Assembly: GCA_025149285.1 (NCBI GenBank)
Contig: CP102274.1
Coordinates: 6,084,489 to 6,148,488 of the forward strand
Source: Hungatella hathewayi
GTDB taxonomy: Bacteria > Bacillota > Clostridia > Lachnospirales > Lachnospiraceae
Direction: 5' to 3'
DNA: 64,000 nt
Shown: one piece after another, positions 24,524 through 31,409 of the stretch
Numbering within the stretch: position 1 is the stretch's first letter
Layout: every line of letters starts with the position of its first letter
Made by a program: the position numbers and the translations under genes
The notes under the pieces: model-generated
What the model was told of the DNA's origin: nothing
The model's database searches: none
Seen by the model: the letters and a program-made list of their open reading frames with translations, nothing else

Positions 24524-25936
24524 TTATTTGGTCATGGCCTTTTCATTAGCCCAGTCGGCCTTCATATCGTCAACAACGGCCTGCCATTCTTTTCCGCCCT
24601 GAGCATACTGTAACAGGGAAGCGCCAAAGTTATCTTTAAATGTCTGGCTCGGGAATGATGTGAAGTTCCAGGATACAGAATATAAATCCGTATTACTCAT
24701 GTATCTGTCAACCTCTTTTGCCAGCGGGTCGGTTGGCTTCTCATCTGCTGTGAACGTATCAAACGGAGCGATAAAGCCTAACTTGTTTGTCACATAATCT
24801 TTTCCTGTGTCAGAACTGAACAGCCATGTTAAGAAGTCAAGAGATGCCTGCTGATCTTCTTCCTTGGCCTGGCTGTTGATGGAGAAGAAGTTCTCGGTAC
24901 CGATACATAAGCCCTGCTTCTCTTCACCTGCTACGCCTGTATAGATCGGAAGGAATTTAACGTCCTCTTCCTTCACGGTATTGCCTTCTACACCTGCAAC
25001 CTGGCTCCAGCCCCAGTTGCCGTTCTGAACCATGGCAACCTTGCCCAGAGCGAACTCAGCCATGGAGTCCTCAACCGTCTTGGCACCTACCATCTTCGGA
25101 TCTGTGCAGGAGTTGTTTAAATATAAGTCAAAAATGTTTTTGAAATTATCGGAATACTTGAAGTCGATCGCGTCTTTATCGCTTACGTTATCGTCCTTAT
25201 ATTCATAATAAATCGGAAGGTTTGCAAGATGGGTCTGCCATCTCCAGTCCTCACCGGGAGCAAAGGATGTGGAAGCGAATACGCCTTCGATTCCCAGATC
25301 AGCTTTTCTGGCCTGCATATCCTCGGCAACTGCTTTTAATGTATCAAAGTTCTTAATATCGTCCATGGATGCTGCCTTTGCGCCATCCAGGGCGAAATAT
25401 TTCTGCATAATTGCATCATTGTAAATAATACCGTAGCCTTCTACTACGTACGGAATGCCATATACACCGTCTCCGTCGGTTACTGCCATACTCTTGTCAA
25501 CCAGATGGCTGTAGATATCCGTATCTTTTAAATCACGGCAGTACTTTGCCCATGACTTATATCCGATCGGTCCGTTAATCTGGAACAGTGTCGGCGGTTC
25601 TTTCTTTGCTACTTCAGATTTTAAGGTCTGCTCATACGTTCCGGCCGCTGCTGTCTGAACCTTCATCGGTACACCGGTCTCAGCCGTGTACTTCTCTGCC
25701 AGTTCTACCCATACATCCGCAACCTCAGGCTTAAAGTTTAAGTAGTAAATCTGTCCCTTTGCATCAGATGCCGCTGCAGACGTGTCCTCTGCCTTTGCCG
25801 CTTCGGTGGTCTCGCCAGCCGGAGCCGCTGTGGTCTCTGCCGGTTTTGTCTCCGCCGGTTTGGAAGAACATCCTGCCAGTGTACCTGCCGCCATCGCGGC
25901 TGCCAGTGAAAGTGCTGCCAGTTTTCTAAGTTTCAT
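24524..25936 (-). CDS. Maltodextrin-type ABC solute-binding lipoprotein
   Basis: 470 residues. Signal peptide and lipobox: MKLRKLAALSLAAAMAAG then LAGC (Cys23), followed by a Pro/Ala/Glu/Thr linker. The mature part is a family 1 binding protein (YLNFKPEVADVWVELAEKY, PPTLFQINGP, FALGKVAMVQNGNWGW). AGGAGG precedes the ATG. It leads the operon with two permeases, malQ and LacI. The malQ neighbour supports maltodextrin or another alpha-glucan as substrate, though the binding pocket was not analysed. Confidence 0.93.
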   Translation of the reverse strand: MKLRKLAALSLAAAMAAGTLAGCSSKPAETKPAETTAAPAGETTEAAKAEDTSAAASDAKGQIYYLNFKPEVADVWVELAEKYTAETGVPMKVQTAAAGTYEQTLKSEVAKKEPPTLFQINGPIGYKSWAKYCRDLKDTDIYSHLVDKSMAVTDGDGVYGIPYVVEGYGIIYNDAIMQKYFALDGAKAASMDDIKNFDTLKAVAEDMQARKADLGIEGVFASTSFAPGEDWRWQTHLANLPIYYEYKDDNVSDKDAIDFKYSDNFKNIFDLYLNNSCTDPKMVGAKTVEDSMAEFALGKVAMVQNGNWGWSQVAGVEGNTVKEEDVKFLPIYTGVAGEEKQGLCIGTENFFSINSQAKEEDQQASLDFLTWLFSSDTGKDYVTNKLGFIAPFDTFTADEKPTDPLAKEVDRYMSNTDLYSVSWNFTSFPSQTFKDNFGASLLQYAQGGKEWQAVVDDMKADWANEKAMTK

Positions 25937-26007
25937 AATATATATCCTCCTTCCGTATCTGCGTTCTCTGCCGCAGGTACTTTCCTTAAAATGTTACTCT
26001 TGGAACT

Positions 26008-26049
26008 GTTACCGGGAACCTTCTCGGTAACGGTATCGGTAACGTTTCC
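26008..26049. promoter_or_regulatory. Three LacI-type operators
   Basis: GTTACCGGGAAC (26008-26019), GGTAACGGTATC (26026-26037) and GGTAACGTTTCC (26038-26049) are 12-bp dyads centred on CG, as in LacI-family sites. The last two are adjacent direct repeats with a 12-bp period. They lie between the promoter and the binding-protein gene, so binding would block transcription. GGAAACGTTACC also resembles a CcpA cre site, so catabolite control is an alternative. Confidence 0.7.
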
Positions 26050-26064
26050 AATAACCTTGGTTTC

Positions 26065-26093
26065 ACTATAGCACAGTGTATGAAGAGATGCAA
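26065..26093 (-). promoter_or_regulatory. Promoter of the maltodextrin operon
   Basis: Read on the minus strand: TTGCAT (26093-26088), 17-bp spacer, TATAGT (26070-26065). Transcription would start about ten bases before the operator cluster. Confidence 0.75.
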
Positions 26094-26235
26094 TAGTTTT
26101 TTTAAATTCCTTTCTATTTTTGTCACTATACTACAATATTATCCTATAATTTTATGCATATGCCACATATTATATGACACAAAAATCTGAAGTCAAGTTT
26201 TGAATTCTTACAAATTATACTATATATGCTGTTGA

Positions 26236-26255
26236 CTCTTTCCAGCCGGAAAGAG
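26236..26255 (+). promoter_or_regulatory. Shine-Dalgarno-sequestering hairpin of small peptide gene 2
   Basis: CTCTTTCC (26236-26243), loop AGCC, GGAAAGAG (26248-26255): a perfect 8-bp stem that covers the start of the AGAGGTG ribosome binding site. Promoter-like AT-rich elements (TATACTATATA, 26217-26226) lie just upstream. Confidence 0.7.
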
Positions 26256-26263
26256 GTGAATCC

Positions 26264-26347
26264 GTGCAATATATTGTTTCTTATCTTATTTCTGTCGCGG
26301 CCGGTGTAGCTTGTTACTACATAGGCAAATGGTTGGACAGAAAATAA
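26264..26347 (+). CDS. Very small membrane peptide, type I toxin candidate 2
   Basis: 27 residues beginning at GTG: one hydrophobic helix (residues 2-20, IVSYLISVAAGVACYYI) followed by KWLDRK. Very short single-helix peptides ending in KWLD plus charged residues are widespread in Firmicutes and resemble type I toxins, but this family is poorly characterised. AGAGGTG is five bases upstream. As in locus 1, the ribosome binding site is in a hairpin, a bidirectional terminator follows, and a consensus-like antisense promoter faces it. It lies upstream of, and divergent from, the maltodextrin operon. Confidence 0.6.
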   Translation: MQYIVSYLISVAAGVACYYIGKWLDRK

Positions 26348-26386
26348 ATAATGGCAGCCTGCCTGGGTATTCCCGCCCAAAAGAGG

Positions 26387-26467
26387 AAAAAAGATCCCCC
26401 AAAGAGTCGCACCTCTTTGGGGGATCGATTTTTGTGAATCCATGCAATTGTTTCATATCATTTCTTA
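26387..26467 (-). ncRNA. Predicted antisense RNA 2
   Basis: An RNA of about 80 nt, predicted to start near 26467 and end at the T6 run at 26392-26387 after the shared hairpin. It would overlap only the 3' untranslated part of the peptide mRNA, beyond the coding region. Predicted from promoter and terminator placement only. Confidence 0.5.
26393..26426. terminator. Bidirectional terminator shared by peptide gene 2 and antisense RNA 2
   Basis: A perfect 14-bp stem: GATCCCCCAAAGAG (26393-26406) and CTCTTTGGGGGATC (26413-26426) with a six-base loop. TTTTT follows on the plus strand and AAAAAA precedes it, giving T6 on the minus strand. Confidence 0.85.
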
Positions 26468-26473
26468 GTTTTA

Positions 26474-26502
26474 ATAATAAACGATTATTCCCTTTCTGTC
26501 AA
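26474..26502 (-). promoter_or_regulatory. Antisense RNA 2 promoter
   Basis: Read on the minus strand: TTGACA (26502-26497), 17-bp spacer, TATTAT (26479-26474). No coding region follows other than the complement of the small-peptide transcript. Confidence 0.7.
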
Positions 26503-26574
26503 ATAGTCATAAAATAAAAAAGCCGTCATTATTACTGTTCGCATCCTGTTCCCGCCCTGCTGCCCACTCCGGCG

Positions 26575-27099
26575 CTATACCATCTCAATATCATCATCGT
26601 GATACATATATTCAGCTGCCGCAAACAGCACCGCCGCCTCGTATGCATCAAGTTCCTTTTCACATTCCACCTCATGACCGGTCAGCGAAGCGATCCGGGT
26701 AATTCTTCCAATTCGTCCTTCACAATCTTCCAGAACAATCTCCCGTTTCCGGTTCTGGAGTACGATAACAGCTCCTGCCGTCAGTGGAACCACCGCCTTT
26801 ACAGCCAGAGGCGCCCGAAACAGAACCGCCGCTCCGCCTCCTTTGCTGTTTCCGCTGATGTCTGTCCGTTCCTCATATTGGAATGGGACTGAAATTTCCT
26901 GTTCAGCCTGGGGTTCTGTTCTGTTTTCTATCACACAGCAGCCTCTTTCTTTTCTGACACGGTAGTGAACGCTGCCGTCTGTCCCACATATTTCACGGAC
27001 CGGGCCGTTTTTTGGCCAGCCCTCTATTGTTCCGGCCAATTTCCCATCCTCTCCGTAGATTCTGGAATTTCCAACACATTCTTTAATCTTTATTTTCAT
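26575..27099 (-). CDS. Hypothetical protein coupled to chromate transporter genes
   Basis: 174 residues, not firmly recognised. The N-terminal part (MKIKIKECVGNSRIYGEDGKL, then GTIEGWP, GSVHYRVRKE) reads like repeated beta-strands of a tubby-C-terminal-like or LURP-type barrel. There is one mildly hydrophobic stretch (LAVKAVVPLTAGAVIVL, about residues 96-112) and an acidic C terminus (MYHDDDIEMV). The start at 27099 overlaps the stop of the chromate transporter gene by 4 bp and has AGGAGGT upstream, so the three genes form one operon. A lipid- or membrane-associated accessory role is only a guess. Confidence 0.7.
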   Translation of the reverse strand: MKIKIKECVGNSRIYGEDGKLAGTIEGWPKNGPVREICGTDGSVHYRVRKERGCCVIENRTEPQAEQEISVPFQYEERTDISGNSKGGGAAVLFRAPLAVKAVVPLTAGAVIVLQNRKREIVLEDCEGRIGRITRIASLTGHEVECEKELDAYEAAVLFAAAEYMYHDDDIEMV

Positions 27100-27677
27100 C
27101 CTGCCATACCTCCTGCTGCTGTAATAACGGTCTGGCATACCCCCGCCAGGACCATAACATAAATGGGATTGATATCAAACCGCCGAAGCACAAACAGTGC
27201 TGCCGCAAAGATCAGTACCGCATCCACCTTCAGTCCGGATATAAGGGCCGGAAGCGAAAATCCTGCTTCTCCCCAAAACGATGTAATAATGATACTCATG
27301 CCTGCCGTCGCAATCATTGCCACTACGGCCGGCCTTAACGTATTTAAAATTCCCTGAAGCATCGTAAGCTTTTTATATTTCGTATAAACGTATGCCAGAA
27401 TCGACACCAGAATACAGGATGGCAGAATACAGCCTGCAGTGGCTACAACCGCTCCCGGAAGTCCGGCAATGCGCAGCCCTACAAAGGTTGCGGAATTGAC
27501 GGCAATCGGCCCGGGCGTCATCTGTGAGATCGTAACCAGATCATTAAACTCTCCTGCTGTCAGCCAGTGATGCAGCGTCACCACCTGATTCTGGATCAGC
27601 GGCATTGCCGCATAGCCGCCTCCAAAGCTGAATGCACCGATCTGTAAAAAACTTAAAAACAACTGGATATAGCTCAT
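27096..27677 (-). CDS. Chromate transporter subunit (ChrA half, second)
   Basis: 193 residues, a single short CHR domain with about five or six helices. Family motifs: FSFGGGYAAMPLIQ at the N terminus, TISQMTPGPIAVNSATFVG and PSCILVSILAYVY. Short CHR proteins work as pairs encoded in tandem; the partner is immediately upstream, overlapping by 4 bp. Predicted substrate is chromate or a related oxyanion such as sulfate; in gut Clostridia the physiological substrate is uncertain. Confidence 0.9.
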   Translation of the reverse strand: MSYIQLFLSFLQIGAFSFGGGYAAMPLIQNQVVTLHHWLTAGEFNDLVTISQMTPGPIAVNSATFVGLRIAGLPGAVVATAGCILPSCILVSILAYVYTKYKKLTMLQGILNTLRPAVVAMIATAGMSIIITSFWGEAGFSLPALISGLKVDAVLIFAAALFVLRRFDINPIYVMVLAGVCQTVITAAGGMAG

Positions 27678-28243
27678 TTTACCGCCTCCTTCTTCATCGA
27701 TCTCCAGGTTCTGGCAGCTCCGAACACGATACAGCCGATTACCACGTATACCACATTGATATTCAGAAAGAATGTCAGAACAAAAGCCGCGGCCATAATC
27801 AGCATGGAAATCTTGTTTTTCTCAACCAGAATTCCATGTCCCATTTCCAATACCACAGCAATAATGACAGCTGCAACACCAGCCTGCATGCCTGTCAGCA
27901 TGGAGTGAACCCAGATATTATCGCGGAATGCGATATAAAACATGGACACCAGCGACAGAATCACAAACGGCGGAAGAATCGTTCCCAGTATGGATACCAG
28001 CATGCCCGGTATCCCCGCCAGCTTATAGCCGACTACAATGGATCCGTTGACGGCGATTGCCCCCGGCGCGGACTGGGCAATGGCAATCAGATCCAGCATT
28101 TCCGTTTCATCGATCCAGTGATATTCATCGGCAAACTTCTTTTTCATCAGAGTCACGATCACGTAGCCGCCCCCAAAGGTAAAAGTTCCAAGCGATATCA
28201 TGGAAAGAAACAGCTTCCACAAAATTCCTTTTTCTCGTTTCAT
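27674..28243 (-). CDS. Chromate transporter subunit (ChrA half, first)
   Basis: 189 residues with the CHR motifs FTFGGGYVIVTLMKKKF, AIAQSAPGAIAVNGSIVVGY and PPFVILSLVSMFY. It heads the three-gene operon and pairs with the following half transporter. Its promoter overlaps that of the divergent LysR gene, whose product is the likely regulator. Confidence 0.9.
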   Translation of the reverse strand: MKREKGILWKLFLSMISLGTFTFGGGYVIVTLMKKKFADEYHWIDETEMLDLIAIAQSAPGAIAVNGSIVVGYKLAGIPGMLVSILGTILPPFVILSLVSMFYIAFRDNIWVHSMLTGMQAGVAAVIIAVVLEMGHGILVEKNKISMLIMAAAFVLTFFLNINVVYVVIGCIVFGAARTWRSMKKEAVK

Positions 28244-28268
28244 ATTGTACTTCCCTCCTCTTACCTAC

Positions 28269-28310
28269 AGTATATTTCCACTTGATTAATAAGTAAAATA
28301 GTATTATTAT
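28269..28310. promoter_or_regulatory. Overlapping divergent promoters of chrA and LysR
   Basis: Minus strand: TTTACT (28297-28292), 17 bp, TATACT (28274-28269). Plus strand: TTGATT (28282-28287), 17 bp, TATTAT (28305-28310). The two overlap, so polymerases and the LysR protein would compete for one short region. Confidence 0.65.
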
Positions 28311-28349
28311 ATCAAATATATAACATTTTCCTTATAAGGAGGGATTCAC

Positions 28350-29246
28350 ATGACGCTCCGCCATATGAAGATATTTGTTTCAGTCTACCAGAACAACGGA
28401 ATTACCAGGGCTTCCGAAGAGCTCCATCTGGCTCAGCCATCCGTCAGCCTGGCCATTCGGGAACTGGAGGATTACTATGGAATCCGGCTGTTTGACCGGA
28501 TCTCCCGAAGGCTCTACGTCACTGAGCAGGGAAAGATGTTTTACGATTACGCACTCCATATTGTTTCCCTGTTCGATGAGATGGAACTGGGAATCCGCAA
28601 TTGGGAACACATGGGAACGCTTCGTATCGGTTCCAGCATCACCATAGGAAACTTTCTTCTGCCGGGTCTTATAAAAAAGTTTACGACCGCCCACCCGAAT
28701 ATGAACGTGAAGGCATCGGTTCATAATTCTTCTTATATTGAAGAATCCATTTTAAACAACCGGATCGACTTCGCCCTGATCGAAGGAATTCCGGAATCAC
28801 CCCAAATTATCCGGGACCCCTTCATGAACGACCGCCTCTGCCTGATCTGCGGCACGTCCCATCCTCTCGCTTCGAGAAGTACGGTTTTGCTGTCTGAACT
28901 GGAGCAGCACAATTTTATTCTGAGAGAACCGGGAAGCGGAGGACGCGAGATACTGGAAAGCCTCTTAACCGGCTTTCAGATTCATTTAAACGCCGCCTGG
29001 GAAAGCGTCAGCACCCAGGCCATTGTAAAAGCGGTTGCGGAAGGTCTGGGAATCTCCATTCTCCCCTATCTCCTGGTGGCTGATGATATCAAAAACGGCA
29101 TTGTTCTGGAAAAGGAGGTGGAGGGCATCTCACTTTCCCGCAAATTTTCTATCATTTACCATAAACATAAATACTTAACACCGTCTGCCAGGGAATTCAT
29201 CCAGCTGTGTCACACTGACGAGATAATTCAAGAATTTGACCTGTAA
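28350..29246 (+). CDS. LysR-family regulator, divergent from chromate transporter
   Basis: 298 residues: winged helix at residues 2-60 (GITRASEELHLAQPSVSLAIRELE) and an effector-binding domain (about 88-295; LRIGSSITIGNFLLPGL, PGSGGREILESLL). This C-terminal pattern is like CysB/CbbR-type LysR proteins that sense anions or small metabolites. AAGGAGG precedes the ATG. The overlapping divergent promoters suggest it controls the ChrA pair. Confidence 0.9.
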   Translation: MTLRHMKIFVSVYQNNGITRASEELHLAQPSVSLAIRELEDYYGIRLFDRISRRLYVTEQGKMFYDYALHIVSLFDEMELGIRNWEHMGTLRIGSSITIGNFLLPGLIKKFTTAHPNMNVKASVHNSSYIEESILNNRIDFALIEGIPESPQIIRDPFMNDRLCLICGTSHPLASRSTVLLSELEQHNFILREPGSGGREILESLLTGFQIHLNAAWESVSTQAIVKAVAEGLGISILPYLLVADDIKNGIVLEKEVEGISLSRKFSIIYHKHKYLTPSAREFIQLCHTDEIIQEFDL

Positions 29247-29323
29247 TGTTAAGAGAAAAGAAATAGTATACGCTGGATTTTCGTGTAAAATAAAGGTACG
29301 ACAGACTAAGGAGGAGTATCATT

Positions 29324-30076
29324 ATGAAAAAACACCTGATTCAGACAGCAGTGATCCTGGCCGCGGTTTCGGCCTTTGGCCTTACGGCCTGCGCACAGGG
29401 CAGCACTTCCGCCCCCATACCGGACACACTCAAAGTAGAAAATGTAAAAGATCATGTAATTACCGTACAGAGCAGTGAAGAGGTGAAGGTCGTCCCCGAC
29501 ATGGCCGAGCTGGTCTTCTCAGTAACCACACAGGCTGAAGACGCAAAAGCGTGTCAGGAGCAGAACAGCAGAGATCTGGCAAATGTAATCAGCTTTCTAA
29601 AGGATTCCGGCATTGCGGAGACATCGATTCAGACCTCCAACTATGGGCTTGATCCGGTTTACGACTGGAATTCGGGAAGAACCATCACCGGCTATGAGAT
29701 GAATACGGAGATCACCGTATCCGATGTTCCGATTGACCAGGCAGGAGCACTGATATCTTCCAGTGTGGAAGCCGGAATCAACAGCATCAGCCAGGTCACC
29801 TACCTTTCCAGCAAGTATGACGAGTCCTACCAGCAGGCGCTTAAGAATGCCATCGCTTCCGCCAGGGTTAAGGCAGAAGCCATAGCGGAAGCAGGCGGCT
29901 GTTCGCTGGGCGCGGTCGTCCATGTGCAGGAGTATAGTGACAACCAAACTGCACGTTATTCCAGTTACCGGAACGCAGCCACAGAGGATAAGGCCTCAGG
30001 CGCGGCAGCCATGGCCGTAGAGCCGGGACAGTTAAGTGTAACGGCCCAGGTAACGGTAGAGTTTGAAATTCAGTAA
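29324..30076 (+). CDS. SIMPL-domain lipoprotein
   Basis: 250 residues. The lipoprotein signal ends at LTAC (Cys23; MKKHLIQTAVILAAVSAFG precedes). The mature part is a SIMPL (DUF541) domain: ITVQSSEEVKVVPDMAELVFSV, then GYEMNTEITVSDVPIDQAG and ALKNAIASARVKAEAIAEAGG, which is the typical order. Members are periplasmic or surface proteins linked to stress and outer-envelope signalling, but a molecular activity is not established. AAGGAGG precedes the ATG. It is monocistronic and ends at a strong terminator. Confidence 0.88.
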   Translation: MKKHLIQTAVILAAVSAFGLTACAQGSTSAPIPDTLKVENVKDHVITVQSSEEVKVVPDMAELVFSVTTQAEDAKACQEQNSRDLANVISFLKDSGIAETSIQTSNYGLDPVYDWNSGRTITGYEMNTEITVSDVPIDQAGALISSSVEAGINSISQVTYLSSKYDESYQQALKNAIASARVKAEAIAEAGGCSLGAVVHVQEYSDNQTARYSSYRNAATEDKASGAAAMAVEPGQLSVTAQVTVEFEIQ

Positions 30077-30084
30077 GGCATAAA

Positions 30085-30138
30085 ACAGGCTTGCCCGCCT
30101 GGAAGACTTCATTCCGTCTGCCAGGCAGGCAAGCCTGT
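30085..30138. terminator. Bidirectional terminator between SIMPL gene and GH125
   Basis: 30085-30102 pairs with 30121-30138 (ACAGGCTTGCC with GGCAAGCCTGT, plus GCCTGG with CCAGGC; one mispaired position). It separates two convergent genes; its right edge touches the GH125 stop codon. Confidence 0.7.
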
Positions 30139-31409
30139 TATCTCATAATTTTTTTCATCAGCATCTCACTGAACAGAGAATTGACCCACGCAAACCAGGG
30201 CCTTGTATAAATTCTCTCATCGTCCTTATGAATACTCTCATGAATATATCCCGTACCCGCGTCATTTTCCACCAGCATACGGACCAGCCTTTCAATTTCT
30301 GCATCATCATCCGATGTAAGAGCCTGAATGATGAGAGACATCGGCCATACGTGTCCCGGTTTTGTATGGGGACTTCCGATTCCGGTGAGCCTGGTTCCCT
30401 CATAGAAACAGGGATTATCGCTGCTGAGTACCAGCCTCCTGGTATTCTGGTATACAGGGTCGGAAGCGTCACAGTATCCAAAATACGGCATGGACAGCAG
30501 CCCCGGAATTCCTGCGTCATCCATCAAAAGCGTATTTCCCAGTCCATCTGCCTCGTAAACATAGACACGCCCGTATTTCCCGTGGTCTGTAATTCCATAC
30601 CGCTCGATTCCTTCCCGGATCTCCCCTCCGAGAATCGCGGCCCGGTCCGCCAGCCCACGATCCTGCCAAACAGTTTCCGCCATCTCACTCATCTGTTTCA
30701 GCGCCACAGCTGCATACATATTGGAGGGAATCAGATATCCGTAGGTGCACGCATCATCGCTGGGACGGAAACCTGACCAGGTCATACCGGTATAGGCAGC
30801 CGGACTTCCCAGTCCGGAACGGCTTAACGTCTCAGTCTCCTTATCCGTCTCCCGCTCGAACCGGTAAGGGGATTCTTCCTCATGGTTCTGTTCTGCCGCC
30901 CACTGTTCTGTCACCGTCTCGCAGGCGCTTTTCAGGGCATGGTCCAGATGTTCTGTGCGGCCGGTAGTCTTCCAGAGTTCAAACGCCAGCGAAATCGGAA
31001 AACACAGAGAATCTACTTCGTATTTCCTCTCCCAGGTCCAGTCCGTCTGGCCTGACCGGTCCGGAGCGTAGTGACGGCCGTTGGCAGCGGCGTTAAATGC
31101 ATTGGCATAGGGATCTTTATTAATGTAACAGACCTGCTTCTGAAGAACCCTCCTGATCAGGTCATAGATTTCCTCATAGCGGGCCGCGGCCGGCAAGTAG
31201 TGATGCACCTGCGCCGCTGAATCTCTCAGCCACATGGCCTCAATATCACCGGTGATTACAAACAGACTGCCATCCTCCAGTTCCTTTACCGTCGTATCGA
31301 TCGTATTCAAGTAGCACTGTTCAAACATATCCGCCAGTTTTCCTTCAGGAAGACGTTTTTTCAGCTCGGCCGCCTCTGCAGCCAATATCGTCCGGTACCG
31401 TTCTACCAT
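30138..31409 (-). CDS. GH125 exo-alpha-1,6-mannosidase
   Basis: 423 residues, normal for GH125. The inverting metal-independent mannosidase signature is visible: SLFVITGDIEAMWLRDSAAQ (about residues 49-68), INKDPYANAFNAAANGRH, DWTWERKYEVDSLCFPISLA, WSGFRPSDDACTYGYLIPSN and GTGYIHESIHKDD near the C terminus. It has no signal peptide, so it acts in the cytoplasm. It overlaps the GH3 gene by 7 bp and is the last gene of the mannoside operon. It would remove alpha-1,6-mannose, as in N-glycan or yeast mannan cores. Confidence 0.93.
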   Translation of the reverse strand: MVERYRTILAAEAAELKKRLPEGKLADMFEQCYLNTIDTTVKELEDGSLFVITGDIEAMWLRDSAAQVHHYLPAAARYEEIYDLIRRVLQKQVCYINKDPYANAFNAAANGRHYAPDRSGQTDWTWERKYEVDSLCFPISLAFELWKTTGRTEHLDHALKSACETVTEQWAAEQNHEEESPYRFERETDKETETLSRSGLGSPAAYTGMTWSGFRPSDDACTYGYLIPSNMYAAVALKQMSEMAETVWQDRGLADRAAILGGEIREGIERYGITDHGKYGRVYVYEADGLGNTLLMDDAGIPGLLSMPYFGYCDASDPVYQNTRRLVLSSDNPCFYEGTRLTGIGSPHTKPGHVWPMSLIIQALTSDDDAEIERLVRMLVENDAGTGYIHESIHKDDERIYTRPWFAWVNSLFSEMLMKKIMR

